Source: Astur gentilis (Eukaryota; Chordata; Aves; Accipitriformes; Accipitridae). Taken from it: a stretch of 64,000 bases of DNA. Every line of letters begins with the position of its first letter. Within the stretch, counting starts at the first letter, position 1. The stretch spans positions 3,318,786 to 3,382,785 of the forward strand of contig NC_064905.1 in assembly GCF_929443795.1 (NCBI RefSeq). The letters run 5' to 3'. The notes beneath the pieces were generated by a model. It ran no database searches. It was not told where the DNA came from and worked only from the letters and a program-made list of their open reading frames with translations. Below are positions 1 through 13,119 of this stretch, in pieces. Position numbers and translations under genes: made by a program.

Positions 1-342
1 AGGGCTGGGTAATGGGCAAAGATCATAAAGCTAACAAAAGGTGGCAGGGAGGGACAAAGAGCAAGAGCATTTACACAAAGCACTCCTGGGTATCAAATCT
101 CTTGTAGAGATGAATAATGCATTATGTGCGGTCTCCGGGATGTGCTAAAGGCAAATCAGAGATTGTGGGTTAGATAAGATGTATACAGAGGGATTGTTAG
201 GACATATGATTTTTAAAGTCTTGAAAATGCTGTATTGAAAGAGATGGTTTAGGCTACAAAGTATGTGCTAAGAAATAAAAACTCGGGGTGACCCTCAGAG
301 AAGAGGAAGGAGAAAGCCCATGCATGGCAGCGTGAGTCAAGT
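1..342. other. Noncoding flank, nothing recognised
   Basis: I see no coding frame of substance, repeat or RNA gene in this stretch. It is ordinary mixed-composition vertebrate DNA leading into the purine tract that follows. Confidence 0.6.
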
Positions 343-452
343 GAGAAGGGAAAGGGAAAGGAAAAGGAAAAGGGAAAGGGAAAAGGAAAAAGAAAGGGAT
401 AAGGGGAAGGGAAGGGAAGGGAAGGGAAGGGAAGGGAAGGGAAGGGAAGGGG
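343..452. repeat. Polypurine (GGGAA)n microsatellite
   Basis: About 110 bases are almost purely A and G on the + strand. The left part is irregular (mixed GGGAAA and GGAAAA units). From about 403 to 452 it becomes a regular GGGAA pentamer array with ten G-runs of three or four, separated by AA. The frames open through it (for example 320-511 on + and the FPFPFP-like frames on -) are simple-repeat translations and not genes. The purity and phase of the right half suggest recent slippage expansion. By its composition the tract can form G-quadruplex or intramolecular triplex DNA. Confidence 0.92.
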
Positions 453-1242
453 CAGCTGTGTTGAACAAAACATGTAAGGAGCAGCTCAAAAATGCTCTGC
501 ATGGGGGTTGAGGGTCAATGAGGAGAAAAGTGGAGTAGGGGAAACATGTCTGAAGACTAAGCCTTGAGGTACAACCTGAAAGGCCACATTCATGATGTCA
601 GAAAGTGAGTCTACTCTTGGTTCCTGTCAATGATGTCTAAAATGTCCCAAGTGACCATGAGAAAAGAAGTTTGGTGCAGCCATTCAGACAGTGTATTTAG
701 TTATTCTCTGCTTTTGTAGCGGTATTTTCATGTTTTTGACCAAGAATACAATCTTTGCCCTTGCTAGGATAAAGTCTCCTTGTTTTTTACCCTAAGCAAG
801 TTTAGTATTTGAAGTGATACTTGGTTGAAGCTACCTAATTAATACTAAAACAGCCATGCTACTCATCTTTCCCTAAAAGCACAGCATAAGGAGAAGGTTG
901 GAAATCCCAGGCAGGAGCTGTGCTGGGTTCCCTGCAAAGCTGGAGCTGCTTGTTTGAGGGGTGATACCCTACGGGCTGGATCCTTTGGTCAGGCATCAAG
1001 TGTCTGAGAGGCCACATTTTCCCAATTTTTTTCCCAAATTGTTTGAGGATAGGGCTTGAATTGCTGGCAACTTCTGGAAATTTGGTTGCAAGTGGCTTTT
1101 GGGGAAAGCTGCTGCTTGTTTCCTGTATAGGAAACCATAGACATGTCCACTCTGTCCTGGAAACCCGTCTGGATATCCAGGTGTTTCACAGAACCACAAA
1201 ACTAGGAAAGCAATGATCCTCGTTTACTGCTGGAGAAATCTC

Positions 1243-1280
1243 CATAGCGTGAAGTATGAGGCCACAGGTCTCACGCTATG
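1243..1280. repeat. 10-bp perfect inverted repeat
   Basis: CATAGCGTGA at 1,243-1,252 is exactly complementary to TCACGCTATG at 1,271-1,280, with an 18-base spacer. Each arm carries a CpG, which makes chance slightly less likely in CpG-poor DNA. No function is implied. Confidence 0.75.
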
Positions 1281-1907
1281 ATCTAGATTAAGATCCTTTG
1301 CCCCTTCCCATTTCCTCGATCCCTCTTTGTATCACTGTCCTTCTGCAAAAAGTGAACTACTACTGTGTGTTCATCCACTTCACCCCGAGGTGATATTAAA
1401 TATGCCATCCTTTCTCCAGTCTAGACAAGGCAGTAAGAGGTGTCATCCTTCCCAGTTGCCTCCTCCACAAGCAGACCTGAGCAACCAAATTAAAAAGCGA
1501 ATAGAGTGGTTTGGATGGGACAGCTGCCTCTCACGGTTGGTGCTGGAGCAGAGAGGTGGGAGGTGTGAGAGAGGGCAAAGCTGACTTCCCAGGGGAGTGC
1601 AGTCCATGCCTAATTTAGTAATAATGAAATAGATGAATCCTAGGGAGATCAAACTCGCTTTGAATGCCCGTAAAGGACCCCACTATGCATTTTAACATGG
1701 GAGATTGGAACCTCAGCTATTTTCCGTGTTTGAAAAAAGAAAAATGTTGACAAGCCGGTGGCAGATTTCAAGTTTCCTACTCAGGAATAAATCAAGGCAA
1801 CTGTTTCTTAGCATGCCATATTTCTAGTTAATAAAACATGTGCGGTCCGTACCAGTCCTAAAGATTTGTCACCACTGGAGAGCCCCTAATCTCAGTGTTC
1901 AGTGTTG

Positions 1908-2050
1908 GGCCGGGGGCACCTGCAGTGCGTGCCGCTCGCCAGGGAGCTGCCGGGGACCGGAGGAAGCCTTTGATAGGGCCGGGTGGGATCCTCACAGGCT
2001 CCGTGAGCCGAGTCCTCTGGGTCGGTTCACAGGCGTGAGGGATAGGCCGG
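1908..2050. promoter_or_regulatory. Short CpG-dense patch
   Basis: About twelve CpG dinucleotides occur in roughly 140 bases of clearly GC-rich DNA, while the surrounding kilobases are CpG-poor. It is too short for the usual CpG-island definition. I see no convincing TATA box, initiator or first exon beside it. It could be a small unmethylated regulatory element or a chance or converted GC-rich patch. Confidence 0.25.
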
Positions 2051-2747
2051 GTTTGCTTGGAAGTTCAAGCTCAATGAACTGAGACTTTGGAGAACAATTC
2101 CTCCGGCTGCCACTGCTGTCCTGGGAAGCCCTCTGAAGCTCTCCTTCCTAAGAAACCCCCCACTCTCTCCCCTGTCTCCCTCCCTTAATACGTTCACAAG
2201 TTTTCCTGACAAAAGAGCAATTACAACCTGACGGAGACGACTCACAAAGAGAGTGGGGATGACCCCTAGGGGAGGTTTACAGGACTCAACACATGGCCAG
2301 TCACCAACAAAGCCAGCCCCCCTCACATTTGATCACAGAAGAGCCTCCCAGACTGGCATGCTTGACCAAAAACTGGCTGGGTGACTCATTCGTCTGGCGG
2401 CTCTGTGATTCATGAGCCTCCAGGAGGAAGGGAGGTGAATGCTTTTCAGATCTGAAGTTAAATGCAAGAGAAACATTCCCCAAAAAGCAGACGCTCGACT
2501 GTGTCCAATTGGTGCATGAAGACCCGCACAAAGCCAGGGCAGGAATCCTGGTGTGACGCACAGTGAGGCTCCCGAGGCGAGCCACGCCGCGGGCTGCACC
2601 TTTCCCAAGTCTGTGGTTTGGAAGATCTTGAGTGTATAAACAGAAATAGTGCCTTGCGTCTTATCCTTCTGTGTTCCATCCGTTCTGGCTCTGGGATTTC
2701 CCCAGGAACATCCCACTCGGGTGTGCTTTGGAGCTGATATTGAGGGC

Positions 2748-2790
2748 TTTGACCTAATAGTTGGGTCAAAAACCTCAAATGACTTTGACC
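2748..2790. promoter_or_regulatory. Cluster of nuclear-receptor-like half-sites
   Basis: TTTGACC occurs at 2,748-2,754 and 2,784-2,790, and its complement GGTCAAA at 2,764-2,770. The first pair forms an everted arrangement and the last two a converging one. TGACCT/AGGTCA-type hexamers are the known half-sites of nuclear receptors. Use as a binding element is inference. Confidence 0.25.
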
Positions 2791-4589
2791 AGCTGAAATT
2801 TAAGCTTCTGGTCGGCACTTATAATTTTGGCCCCCTCTCTTATCTCTGAAGTAAGTGTATCCACAGGCAAGTGTCCCACCCTTGGAGGTGTTCATGTTAG
2901 GTAGGATGATAACTCCACTGGCAGCACCTCTCTCTCCATGTCCTGTGGAAGAGCCTCACCAGCTGGCAGGACTAACTGCCTCACTCTTAGGTGACAAGGG
3001 TCAAGTGAGGGGAATCCAGCCCTGGGCGTCCATGAGGGCCTTTCCTTCGGTGCGGTCCTCAACCCACAGGGAGTTTGGGGTGGCTGCGGCGTGCTCACTG
3101 AAATGCTTGTGCTTCCCACTGCCATACCTCTCCGAGTCGACCATTGCAAGGGATTATGTTACTTATTGCTTCAGAAGTATGGGTCAAAAAGCTAAATTAT
3201 TTAGCAGCTGTTGCCAGATGGATTTTAAAACAATTAACAAGTGCTAAAAATAGGCAGCTTGCTCGCTCTCTTTTGGATTTTGCCAAAAAACGTCTGTTTG
3301 CTGTTTGCTTGCCAGCAGTTTGTGCCTCGTGCTCCCAGTGGCCGTCAGGGCCTGTAGTGGTGTCTGGGCCTCGGGGAATGTTTCTCCCTCAGCGAGCATC
3401 GGCTGCAAGTGTCAGGGTATGGCTGTCCTGGGCAAGGGGTTGAAATGCCCTGGTGTTATTTTTTTGCATTACTGGTGTTGTTACCGCGATTCTGGGCAAT
3501 AGGCATGCAATGTCACCTGCCTTTGGTGGCTGGATTTCACTGTCCCACACTCATGCTGGGGTGATGATGGCAGGAGTCATTAAAGCCCTGGCATCAAAGG
3601 AGCTTTGGGGCTTAACTCTCTGGGAGCACCAAAATGGCTTTGAAGGACCCAGGTTTTAACTCTTCCTTTCCGTGGTGTCGCAGGCGGGAAGATACCGCCT
3701 GGGATGGGGAAACGTGCGTCCGGAGGCTGTGCTGGGCTCTCCGGTTCACGCAAGGCTGCCCGCAGCCATCAGTTACCTGTATCAGCCTGCCGTAGTGCGG
3801 GAAGAGGAAAGTGTCTGGGGGACATTGCCACTCACACCCGTGTGATAGACTCTAAAATGAAAACCGTCTGCAAGCCTGAAGGCCGTGAATTAAGTTAATG
3901 AGCTGGAGTCAAAATAAATCCAAGCCGCTGTGCAGTTTGTTGGTGAGGCCCTTCCTCTAAGGCATTTTGCTGGTTGCTTCAACCAGCAAACCAGATCATC
4001 TGTAGTAAGACATTTTGGGACGTGTAGTTCAATGCTTCCTGAAGCTCACAGCTCCATGTTGTCAAGGCAAGAGCATCCTCTCGCCACATTTCAGGGCTCC
4101 ACCATCAGAGCCTGGCTCACAGGCAAGACTTTGGCCACTGAACGTTTGTTTATCTCTGTGGCACAGGATGTGTGCTTTGTCCAGAGTCAAAGGGAGCGTT
4201 TGTTTCTTTTTTGAGTTTGCCATCACCCATAAAAACAGGTACTTTGCATTTAGCCACAGGTTTATGAGCTTCTGCTGCCAGCCTAGCTCTCATGCTTCGC
4301 TTGGTGGGACTTGCAGCCCTCAGCCAACTCGGGGGAATAGTGCAGATGATGGAGCACATTTAACTGAGTTTCTGTTTCTAAAAAATGTTACACTAGGCAA
4401 AGGATTTGGACCTGAATGAAAGTGGTGGATCTAATTTTAAACAGTACCTATGAATGAAACTTGAAACTAGCTGTTCAGGAAATACCTTCCTCTGCACCAG
4501 TGCCAGGGAGAGTATGTGATTTAATGCTAAATGAGCCAGTGCCTATGAACAGGTTACTGCGAGAATATTTTTTCCTGCTTTTGACTAAA

Positions 4590-4607
4590 TTCTTTTTTAA
4601 AAAAGAA
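4590..4607. repeat. 18-bp AT-rich palindrome
   Basis: TTCTTTTTTAAAAAAGAA is an exact palindrome of low complexity: six T followed by six A, with TTC/GAA ends. Most likely a by-product of homopolymer slippage. Confidence 0.7.
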
Positions 4608-7600
4608 GTCTTAATTTCTACATATATATCCATATCCTCCTGCAAAAGCTGCAGATCTTTCACCTCCAGGGAGAGAGAGCCTTCTCTGCTTCAGTGCCAT
4701 ATGTTACCTTCTGATGCATGTTTGTCACTGTGGCCCCACATTGCAGAGCTGTTTGCTTCGATCTGGTGCCTGGGGATGGCCAAAAGTGAATGACACATAG
4801 GAGAGGATTTTGAGCAAACTGAAAGCCTCTCCCAGGGCTCTTGCCCAGATGAGCAGCCATGCTGGCTTTCAAGAGGCCAGATCTCTTTCAGTTATGCTTT
4901 ATTATATATTGTCCAAACATTCCTCTTTCATAACAAAGACAGAAGAGAAAATTGCCCCTCCAGATACTGAGCAGGCATCCTGTCCCTCATGTCTTTTATC
5001 ATACAGCTTTTCATGTCTGTAATTTAGGACCCTGGACACCTAAGGGTTTAGCTGAGAGATAAATCAGCAAAACAGCTCTGTACCTTCCTGCGCAGTCTTT
5101 GCAGACAAGCACCAAGTTATAGGTGCCTTTCTGAATAAATGGACTATGCACAGCAATAGATGCAGTAAAAATAGGAAAAAGTAATTGCTAACAACAGGGT
5201 ATCAAGAGGTCTAAACCACACCGCTTTATCAAAGAATAATTTGCAGCTATTGTAAGCCAGCTGCTCCTATCTGACCCTTAATAAGATTCTCAGCCATCAG
5301 CAATGGAAGCTTTAGTTAGTAAAACACAGAAACATTTTGTAATGCTCATTTGTCCTTTATCTCAGTAATCTGTGTCTTGCTGTTCTGGTTCTGGGGCTGG
5401 TGATCTCTTTTGGTCCATGATGCAAACTTTGGTTAGCAGATGGTTCACACCAGATAAACTTTGCTTACAAAAGATTAGATTCATACTGAAAGAAACCTTA
5501 GCTAAGATGTTCCTAACCTATAATACAGAAGATAAAACACACTTTTATTAGATGACAGGATAACAGAGTGCCTCTGAGCTTCCTCATTACCCTCTGTGGA
5601 AGCTACCAGAGTAATCTATTTGAACTAATTCTGGTAGGACTTCTTGATTGCCAAGGGCTCCAGGACAGGCAGCCCAGATTGGGGAGGAAAAGTAGCATGA
5701 GGTGGGTGGGAATGTAGAGTTTCGGGTTGGCCTTCAAGAGGTATCTTTTGCCTCATATCTCATGACAGTGTTAAAGTCACCAGCAGGAGACATCAAAACT
5801 CTTGTTAATTGACTGCTATACAATCACAGGTCCCTCCCAGTGACCAGAGACTTTAATTTAGGCTCTCTGTTTTTATACTGTCTGGCTGAAGCAAGCCAGC
5901 AGGGCTGTGCAGGGAGCTCATTGTTTTCTGCAAAACTTCTGGGATGATGCTCCAAGCTCATCATGCGGTGGATGCACACCCCAACCTGTGAGACAGGTAC
6001 TGACTGCCTTCACACCTCGCCTCCCTGGGATGCTCTCAACCGAGCTTTGCTGCCTGAAAGCATTCCTGCTAACCAAGGGTAGCCTGGGAATGTTTGCGAA
6101 TATCTAAAAAGCACTTGTCTCTGCCTACTTGTGCTCTTTCTGAGCCGTAGCTGCAGTCACTTTGCAGGTCAGGCAGGGCTGGCTGTCAGGGGCGCCTCTT
6201 TGGGGCTGCTGGTGGGGGCTGACGTTGCAGCTGGGAAAGCCTCCAGGGAGGAATCGCAGCCGCCCTCTGCTCTGCCACTGTGATGGGCATGGCCATGCCA
6301 GGGCTTCGAGTAGATGTTCAGCTAGAGAAATGTCTTCAGCTGTGGTGACAGTCTTGCATACTTCTGTCTCTGGAGGTAGGACAGAGCCAAAACCGAGGAC
6401 TGGTGAAGAGAAAAATGACATGGGTCAGGTCTCTGAGCTGAGTCAGTATGAATTCCACAAAGCCGTCTTGATCTATACCACGAGAGTATCTAATGCACTC
6501 GGGGATCATCAAATGAAAAGCGCAATATAAAAAAACGTGTGTGATGATGGTGATTACATTTCTGAAGGGCTCTGTTTGTCTGCTTGTGCCCTTTTTTGTT
6601 TTCCAGCATCCTTTTGGCTTTGTGTCTCATCCCTCAGTCATGATCTATTTTATATTTCAGTAAATCTTCATAGCAAAGCTATAATACCACCTGATTACAG
6701 TGCAGATAGGAAAGAGAGGTATCAGACAAGTTGCTTATAGGTAGTAAATGCCTGCCTAGCCCGTATTTGTTCTTGATTTATTCCTCTGAGCCTTTTCTGA
6801 ACATAAATATGGAAGGCTGCATTGCCAGAACAGTTCAGGCCCACTTAAAAAGATGAAGGGATTCTTAGAAGTATCCAGAAAGACTTTTCCCTCAATTTGC
6901 AAGGAATATATGGTGACCTGAAGAACTGATCGAGTGGGATGGAATGAACCTGCTCAGCTAAGTAAGAAAACTTCAACCTTGAATCTGTGTCAACTGCATG
7001 AAAGGAACTCAGGCAGTTTCTGAGGTTATGAAATACGTAGATATTTGCACAAAACCTTGGTCCTGTTGAAGGCATAGGAGGTTATTGATTAATGCCAGTG
7101 AAGTGAAGATTTCACTTGGGTTCTTTCCCCTTCTCCTGTCCAGGCCAGACCCATATTGCAAAAGCTGTTTCTTGTCTAAACACCTAATCCTGCGAGTAGT
7201 TAAGCAGCTCTTGGGAAGAGTTGGCATGCTTCACTCCCAAATGAAAAAAGGACAGTTGAAAGCATTCAGCCCTTTATAGCTCTTAGCAAATTTATCAGAC
7301 TGGAATCAGTTGCTTCACTGAAGGCATTTCAAATGCTGAAATTTAAACTGGGATTTCCAAAAGACATCTGGAGAAGCATGTTTCAGTAATGTCCAGACTC
7401 ACTGGGAATGACACACATCCTTTGAGTTCCTTTTAGAACCTTATCTCTGCGCTTTTCTGTTGTTAAGTAAAAACAAACTTTACATCTTGGGATTTGCTTG
7501 TAACTACTGGCTATCTATAAAATCCACAACTGCCATGAGCCATTACTTCTCCTTCCCTTCCATAATAAAATTCCGGGAAGTAATACCTTCTAACAACAAG

Positions 7601-10600
7601 CAAACCTGCCTTAATAGGACAGCAGTCTTGTGCTAGAAGTCCAACTTTCCACTGGCAGCACTTCTGGTTAATACTGGAAATTCTAAATATCTGATTCAAC
7701 ATTTCTGGAATTTCTGGGAATATATTGAGGTGCTTCATGGGCTAGTTCTTCATAAAGTTTTCAACAAAATAGCTTCTATTGGGGCTCAAAGGACCCCCTC
7801 TAAATAATCCATCTCCCTAATTTCTTAATGTGGTTCCTTACATTTCCTAAGCTGGGTCCTTAAATGACTTATGTTCTCCTTTGCAAAATGCATAGACATA
7901 AATAAACTGCATATATGAGGAAGGAATGTTCCTCCATCCCACAAAACAAATTAAATACATTGATCCAAAATCACCCCTGGGGTAACTCCTGTGAATTCAG
8001 ACGAAACGCCTGAATTGAGTTTATTAAAGCAGCATTTCTGATATGGATTGGAAATAGCAGTCGAATGAGGTTTTGCAATAGTAAAATGATTGTTTATTAG
8101 TGATGAGTGAATCACAAAACGTCTGGCATGTATGTTGATCTTAGAAAAAAGTACTGAAGAAGTTTGAAACCCGATCAGGTCTCTCTGAATCCGTATGTCA
8201 GCAAAACTGCCTGGAAGTAAGTCTGAGTCAGGGTTCTCGTTCAGACATACTTCTGAAATGTCCATATTTATGAGGTTGGATATAGTCATATCTCAGCAAG
8301 TGCTAAGAAATTAGGGATGGTGAATTGAACTGGTAAATAAACAAGAACATACTCGTTCCTAAATTTTATATGATTGTGATCTTTTGGAGAAAGTCACACA
8401 AATACCTCAACCATGCCAGAGCTGCAGAAGGGAATATAAAAGCAGGGGAAACAAAATTAGTTCCCAATTCAGACTTAATAAATAAACAGTGCAGGTCATT
8501 TCCAAACTTTTGTTTTGTTTTCTTCTTAAACACTCTGTCAAACCACAAGTAGCTTTTCAAATGTCTCTATATAGAAATCAGCTTTGGGGTTGGAGTAGCA
8601 TGATTTTATTTAGGTTTTGTAGAAAATCTGGGGGATAGATACTCTCATCACGTGCTGGGCCACAGTGTTTCTTCTGAGGAGCGTGAAGCCAGCGATCCTC
8701 CTGATACGATCCTTGACCAGACAGTGCTCTTAAAGCTCTGACCTTTTAATTTCAGCTTCTCAATTGGCGTTAATATCGAAGGACTTCCAGATACACCTCA
8801 GAGAAGAGATCTGTACACATGGTTCTCCTCCCACCTGGCCCTGGTCTGCCAGGGAAGCTCAGGCAGCAGAGGCAGCCCAGGAGAGGGCACGTTACTGTGT
8901 GGTTAGATCCAGGACAGAGAGGGCTGGTTACTTACAGGCTGCTACATCCGTTTGGCAGGGAATTGAGGAAAGAGAGTCCCTTTCCCTTCAGGCACCCAAG
9001 TGACCACTCTTCGCAGACACCATTCAATCCGTAGGGCCCGTTGCTGGAACAGCAAATGGGTCCCCACCTGCCCACTTCACACAGGGTTATGGGGTGGTTT
9101 GAGCCTCTGACTTGCAGTGCTGTCGCCTCACCATCCCCCTGCTGGTAGCAGGTTGGTAGGGTGGCTTACACATGTAACCAAAACAAAAATATTGCACGAT
9201 CTGGCAAGTCATCGGTTCCAGCAACTGAGAGCTATGTCCAGTGTAGCTAAATCCCATTACAAAAATAAATCTTTGGGATATCCCACAATGACCTGCAGTA
9301 ATAATCCTGCATACAACTAGGCCTCAGCTTAATTCATGGAGAGATCAGTTTTATAGCAGCATAGGAGAGCAGAGTACTTGATTTACAGAAGTTGGTTTTC
9401 ATCTCTGTTGTTTGTGATTCCGTGGTTCAAGAGCTGCTGTGGCAGTGTCCCCATGTACAGAAGATCCATCTTTGTGCTGCTTTAAGCAAGTTCCTGAAAG
9501 GATCTTTATTTCAAATGTTTAAGGCTATGAAGTCTTGAAATGCTCACTTATCTTTATTCAGTATTTTCTCCAGCACACACCTATGTGGTCACTGTGGTAC
9601 TTGCAGAAGCATTTTCTTGGGAAGAAGCTCTTCCAACCTTGCGATGGGAGCAGGAAGGAGAGAGAAACCCTTGATAGATGGGTGCTGTGTGTGATGCAGG
9701 TGTACTGAAGGGATGACTCAGTGATGAAGGCCCTCATTGAAACATCAGAGGACCTGTCATGTGTCTTTTTGCTGCCACAGATACCCTGTGAAACCTAAAT
9801 CAAGTATGCTGCCTTTTTACATGTGTCTTGTTTGTACCTTCCAAGGATGCTGTAAGGGCAAATGCAGGGAAGAGGGTTTGGGGTATTCTTGGATGTTTGG
9901 TGATTCTGAGCCTTACTCCTCGAGACAGCTGTGGGAGAAGCTGCGAGCCTGATAGGTGTAACTGAAGACTGTACAGTGGCTGCTCTAACACACCCCTTTA
10001 AAGGGCGAATTTTGGGGGCATCTCGAGCTCTCACAAGTGCTGCTCTCAACTTAAAACCAGATTTCTGTTAGATAAATTAAAGAGTACTTTTCTAAAGATT
10101 TCAGGTACTTAATTAGAGATCTTGGACCACTAATAAGGAAAAATGTCTGAATTACAACTTTCAGTCGCATTTCAACAGCATGCAGCACTCTGCATGTCCT
10201 ATCCTGACAGCCTACAGTTGGTGTCATGGAGTGTCATTAGTCCTCAGAGCTGAAGTCTGAGGTCATCAACCCAGACACATTAGGTCCTCTGAGATCAGGA
10301 CTCACCAGATCCTTCTATAGTCTTGTCCAAGGCCTAGCATGGTAAACTGTATGTATTATTATTATTTTCATATGTTTAGGTAAAACAGAGCCCCACCCTT
10401 CCTAGTCTGGAGGGACCTTCTCCTCGCTGGAAAAGTGTTAGCAGGTTCTGTTTGTGCTCGGGCCATGAGAGGATCTTACCTGGCCATACAGAGAGACATC
10501 TGAGTTCCTAGAGCTAGTAATCTTCTGGAATAAGTGTTAAAATGTATTACCTCAATGAAATATTGATCTTTTGAATCGAAGTTATTTTGAGCCTCAGGGA

Positions 10601-13084
10601 CAATTTGAGCCTTGGGGAAAAAAGTGCATATCTAAAGAAATATGTCTCCTAAAACTGATTTCCAGCAACGGGAACAGGAGGGCAAAGTCTTGCACTGAAT
10701 CACAGCCTGGAGAGCTGTACAGGCACCCTGGTGGGTTTTTCAGTGGATGAAATCAAGAAAAATTCAAGCTTAACAAGGGCATATATAGCTAAGCAGAGTT
10801 TTCTTTTTTCATATGCATTTTTCTCCAGAACCAGGAATTATGTTCAAGTATTTGCATCTTAGGAAATAAATCCATTCTTTACTTCTGTCTTCATTTAGCC
10901 TGAAAGGAAGTCAACTTCAAAGTTATTCCACTGCCAGTCTGTAAAGCAGGAATGGCAGATCCCTCCTGGTGTGCCTTCACCAAAATACAAAATTTAAGGT
11001 ACTCAGGAGGCAAAAAGGGGCTTCTCTAATGAGCTGTGTGAGTCAGTTTGCAGGCTGGAGTCTTGATCTTCCCGTGACAAGCATTAGTCAGAGTGTTCCT
11101 GGCATGTGGCAGGACAGTGGAGAGAGTGCCTGGACCTTGAGGGTCTCCTGCGAGTTCGATGGCTCCTGCGATCCCTTCTAGAGGTGGCTGCAGTTCAGCG
11201 GTGTGCAAAATGATCTCTCTGCAGAGGTCACAGAGGAGTTTTCGTCTGCTGAGCAGGAGCTGGGGTCTCGTGGGCTGAAAAGCGCTCCGCAAACATCCGT
11301 TATTCTTGATTAGAGAAACTATATATAGATCCTTTCAGGATCGACAGAGTTCCGTTACCAGGCGGACAACAGAAAGTACAAATTTATCAAAATTAAATGG
11401 AAGTCAAGAGAACATACTGTCTAAGGCAACAAGGCGGTTCAGACAGCTCTGCAGCAGCCTAAACACATGACAGACTCAAGCAGCTCCCACCGCTGCCAAC
11501 ACAACTGCTCGCGGGGTCTGCCAAGAAGCCAGATGCTGCTGCTGGAAAAAATATCTTCCAGAGTTTGGCATCAAGATCCTGTGATTACCATCCAAATGGG
11601 AGGAGATGGAGTGGTAGAATGTGAGTTTAGTATTTAGCACCCCAGAACTGTGCAGCAGCCTTTGAAGGCAGAGGAAAAAAGTTCAAGCAAAATATTTTTG
11701 CTAAAAATATGTTCGGAGAAATGAACTTTTTTTTTAAATAGCAGAAAACCAAACTATTATTAAAACAACGCAAAATATTTTATGTCCCTATCAATTAAAT
11801 GAGTAAAACCAAAGAGGATTGTGGATTCTTTACTTGAGTAAATTTTGTTAAGGAATAGTTTTATAAAGGTCAGAGCATGAGCTCTTTGTCTCTCGTGTTG
11901 TTGCTAATGGAAAGTTCCACTGCAGATAGCATCACAGCGACTCCCCTACCCAAGACAAATAGAGATGGGTCGGAGCATTCCCGCGTAAGTTTGGGAAGGG
12001 TTGAATTCAGATTCAAAGTCTGCAGCTAGCCCTTCTCTCATTGACAAACAGAGGCCAAGTCCCTCAATCCAAACTCGTCCAGGGCTTGGGGGAAAGTTGA
12101 GCCCCAAACCACCTGAGCCTGGTTCCAAATCTTGCAGCTTAAACCCTTGTTTGAAGGTAAAGCAATAGAAGGATGGGCCATTTCTTAAAGAGGTTTGAGG
12201 CTGCTCCTGAATCTTCTCCTCCTTTCTACAACTGTGGCTGATACTTTTATAATCTGTGACTATGAAAGGATTTGGAGTCCCTTCTGTTAGGTGAGGTCTC
12301 TCACCAGCTTGCCTGCCTTGCTGAGGCTCGTCAGTGGACGTGGTGGTTATGAGTGCTCAGCATGCTGGAAAAAGGCAGGCGAGGCAACGTCTGCTCCCCT
12401 GGCTGGCTGCACTTACCTCTGTCTCCAGTCTTACATTTCTATACGTGTGCTGGTTCTGCTCCATGACTGGGAATCCTATTATTATAGTAATAGTAGTAAT
12501 AATAATAATAACAACCCTATTGGGAACTCAGAAACTTACATCTGGAAAGTTAAGACATGGAGACTGTTTTGTTTTCCTTGTATTTTTGGTTGCTTATTTT
12601 TATGACAAATCCGTATTTCAACAAATGTTATCTCCTTGCCTGTTATAACATATCCGAAAAGAGTAAACAAAGCCATTAATCATCATCTCCCATACTCTGC
12701 TTTCTGGGCATGTCAGATCATTTTGGAGGGGAGGTGGGTAGAGAAGTAGAAAGCATCTGTTCCCTCACTCAGGAACTCCCCAAGGGATGCTGCCGATCAG
12801 TGCCTTTTCCTTCGGGGAGTTTGTAAAAGGGAGGAGGACTCCGTGGCAAACTCATGTGTGTCCTGGAGGGCTCAGGCTGCATCATTCCTGGCCGGTGCCA
12901 TGCCTCTTCTGGGCACAGCCTGAGTCCCAGCTGGCCTGGCTGGTAATGGTGGCTCCTTGAAGGCCACAAAGATCCCAGGTAACTGCTTGCCTAGTGTGAT
13001 TTTCCAGTAGCTTTTCACACAGCTGACCACATGAGCAGATAAATTCAGCTGTTAATTCTACAGCAACTGGATGAGATTAGTCCA
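4608..13084. other. Noncoding stretch, mostly featureless
   Basis: About 8.5 kb with no recognised gene. Every open frame is short and unlike any family I know. The visible features are a TAT trinucleotide run near 10,354-10,367, an AT-rich trinucleotide tract near 12,476-12,514 and scattered AP-1-type TGAGTCA motifs (for example near 6,438). Composition is ordinary. The last tens of bases before 13,085 may already belong to the CR1 element, whose 5' edge is eroded. Confidence 0.55.
12476..12514. repeat. Degenerate (TAA/TAG)n microsatellite
   Basis: An imperfect ATT/TAA/TAG trinucleotide run ends in four or five clean AAT units. Frames that cross it encode runs of isoleucine or asparagine and are not genes. 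Confidence 0.8.
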
Positions 13085-13119
13085 AAAATGCCCCACTTAT
13101 CCTTTAAGGTTGCTAATTA

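Larger units (their letters stand above)
453..4589. other. Noncoding stretch with small motifs
   Basis: No gene recognised. The stretch holds a 10-bp inverted repeat (1,243-1,280), a short CpG-dense patch (about 1,910-2,050) and a cluster of TTTGACC half-sites (2,748-2,790). The longest open frame, 2,333-2,818 on the - strand (161 codons), has no recognisable domain and overlaps other frames on both strands, so it is treated as chance. The rest appears unique and featureless. Confidence 0.55.

Noticed and set aside
320..511. 63-codon Arg/Lys/Glu-rich open frame, and Phe/Pro-rich frames on the other strand
   Set aside because: They are translations of the polypurine satellite and have no independent support.
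2333..2818. 161-codon open frame on the - strand
   Set aside because: No known domain, overlaps another - frame (2,458-2,778) and + frames, and no splice or promoter context.
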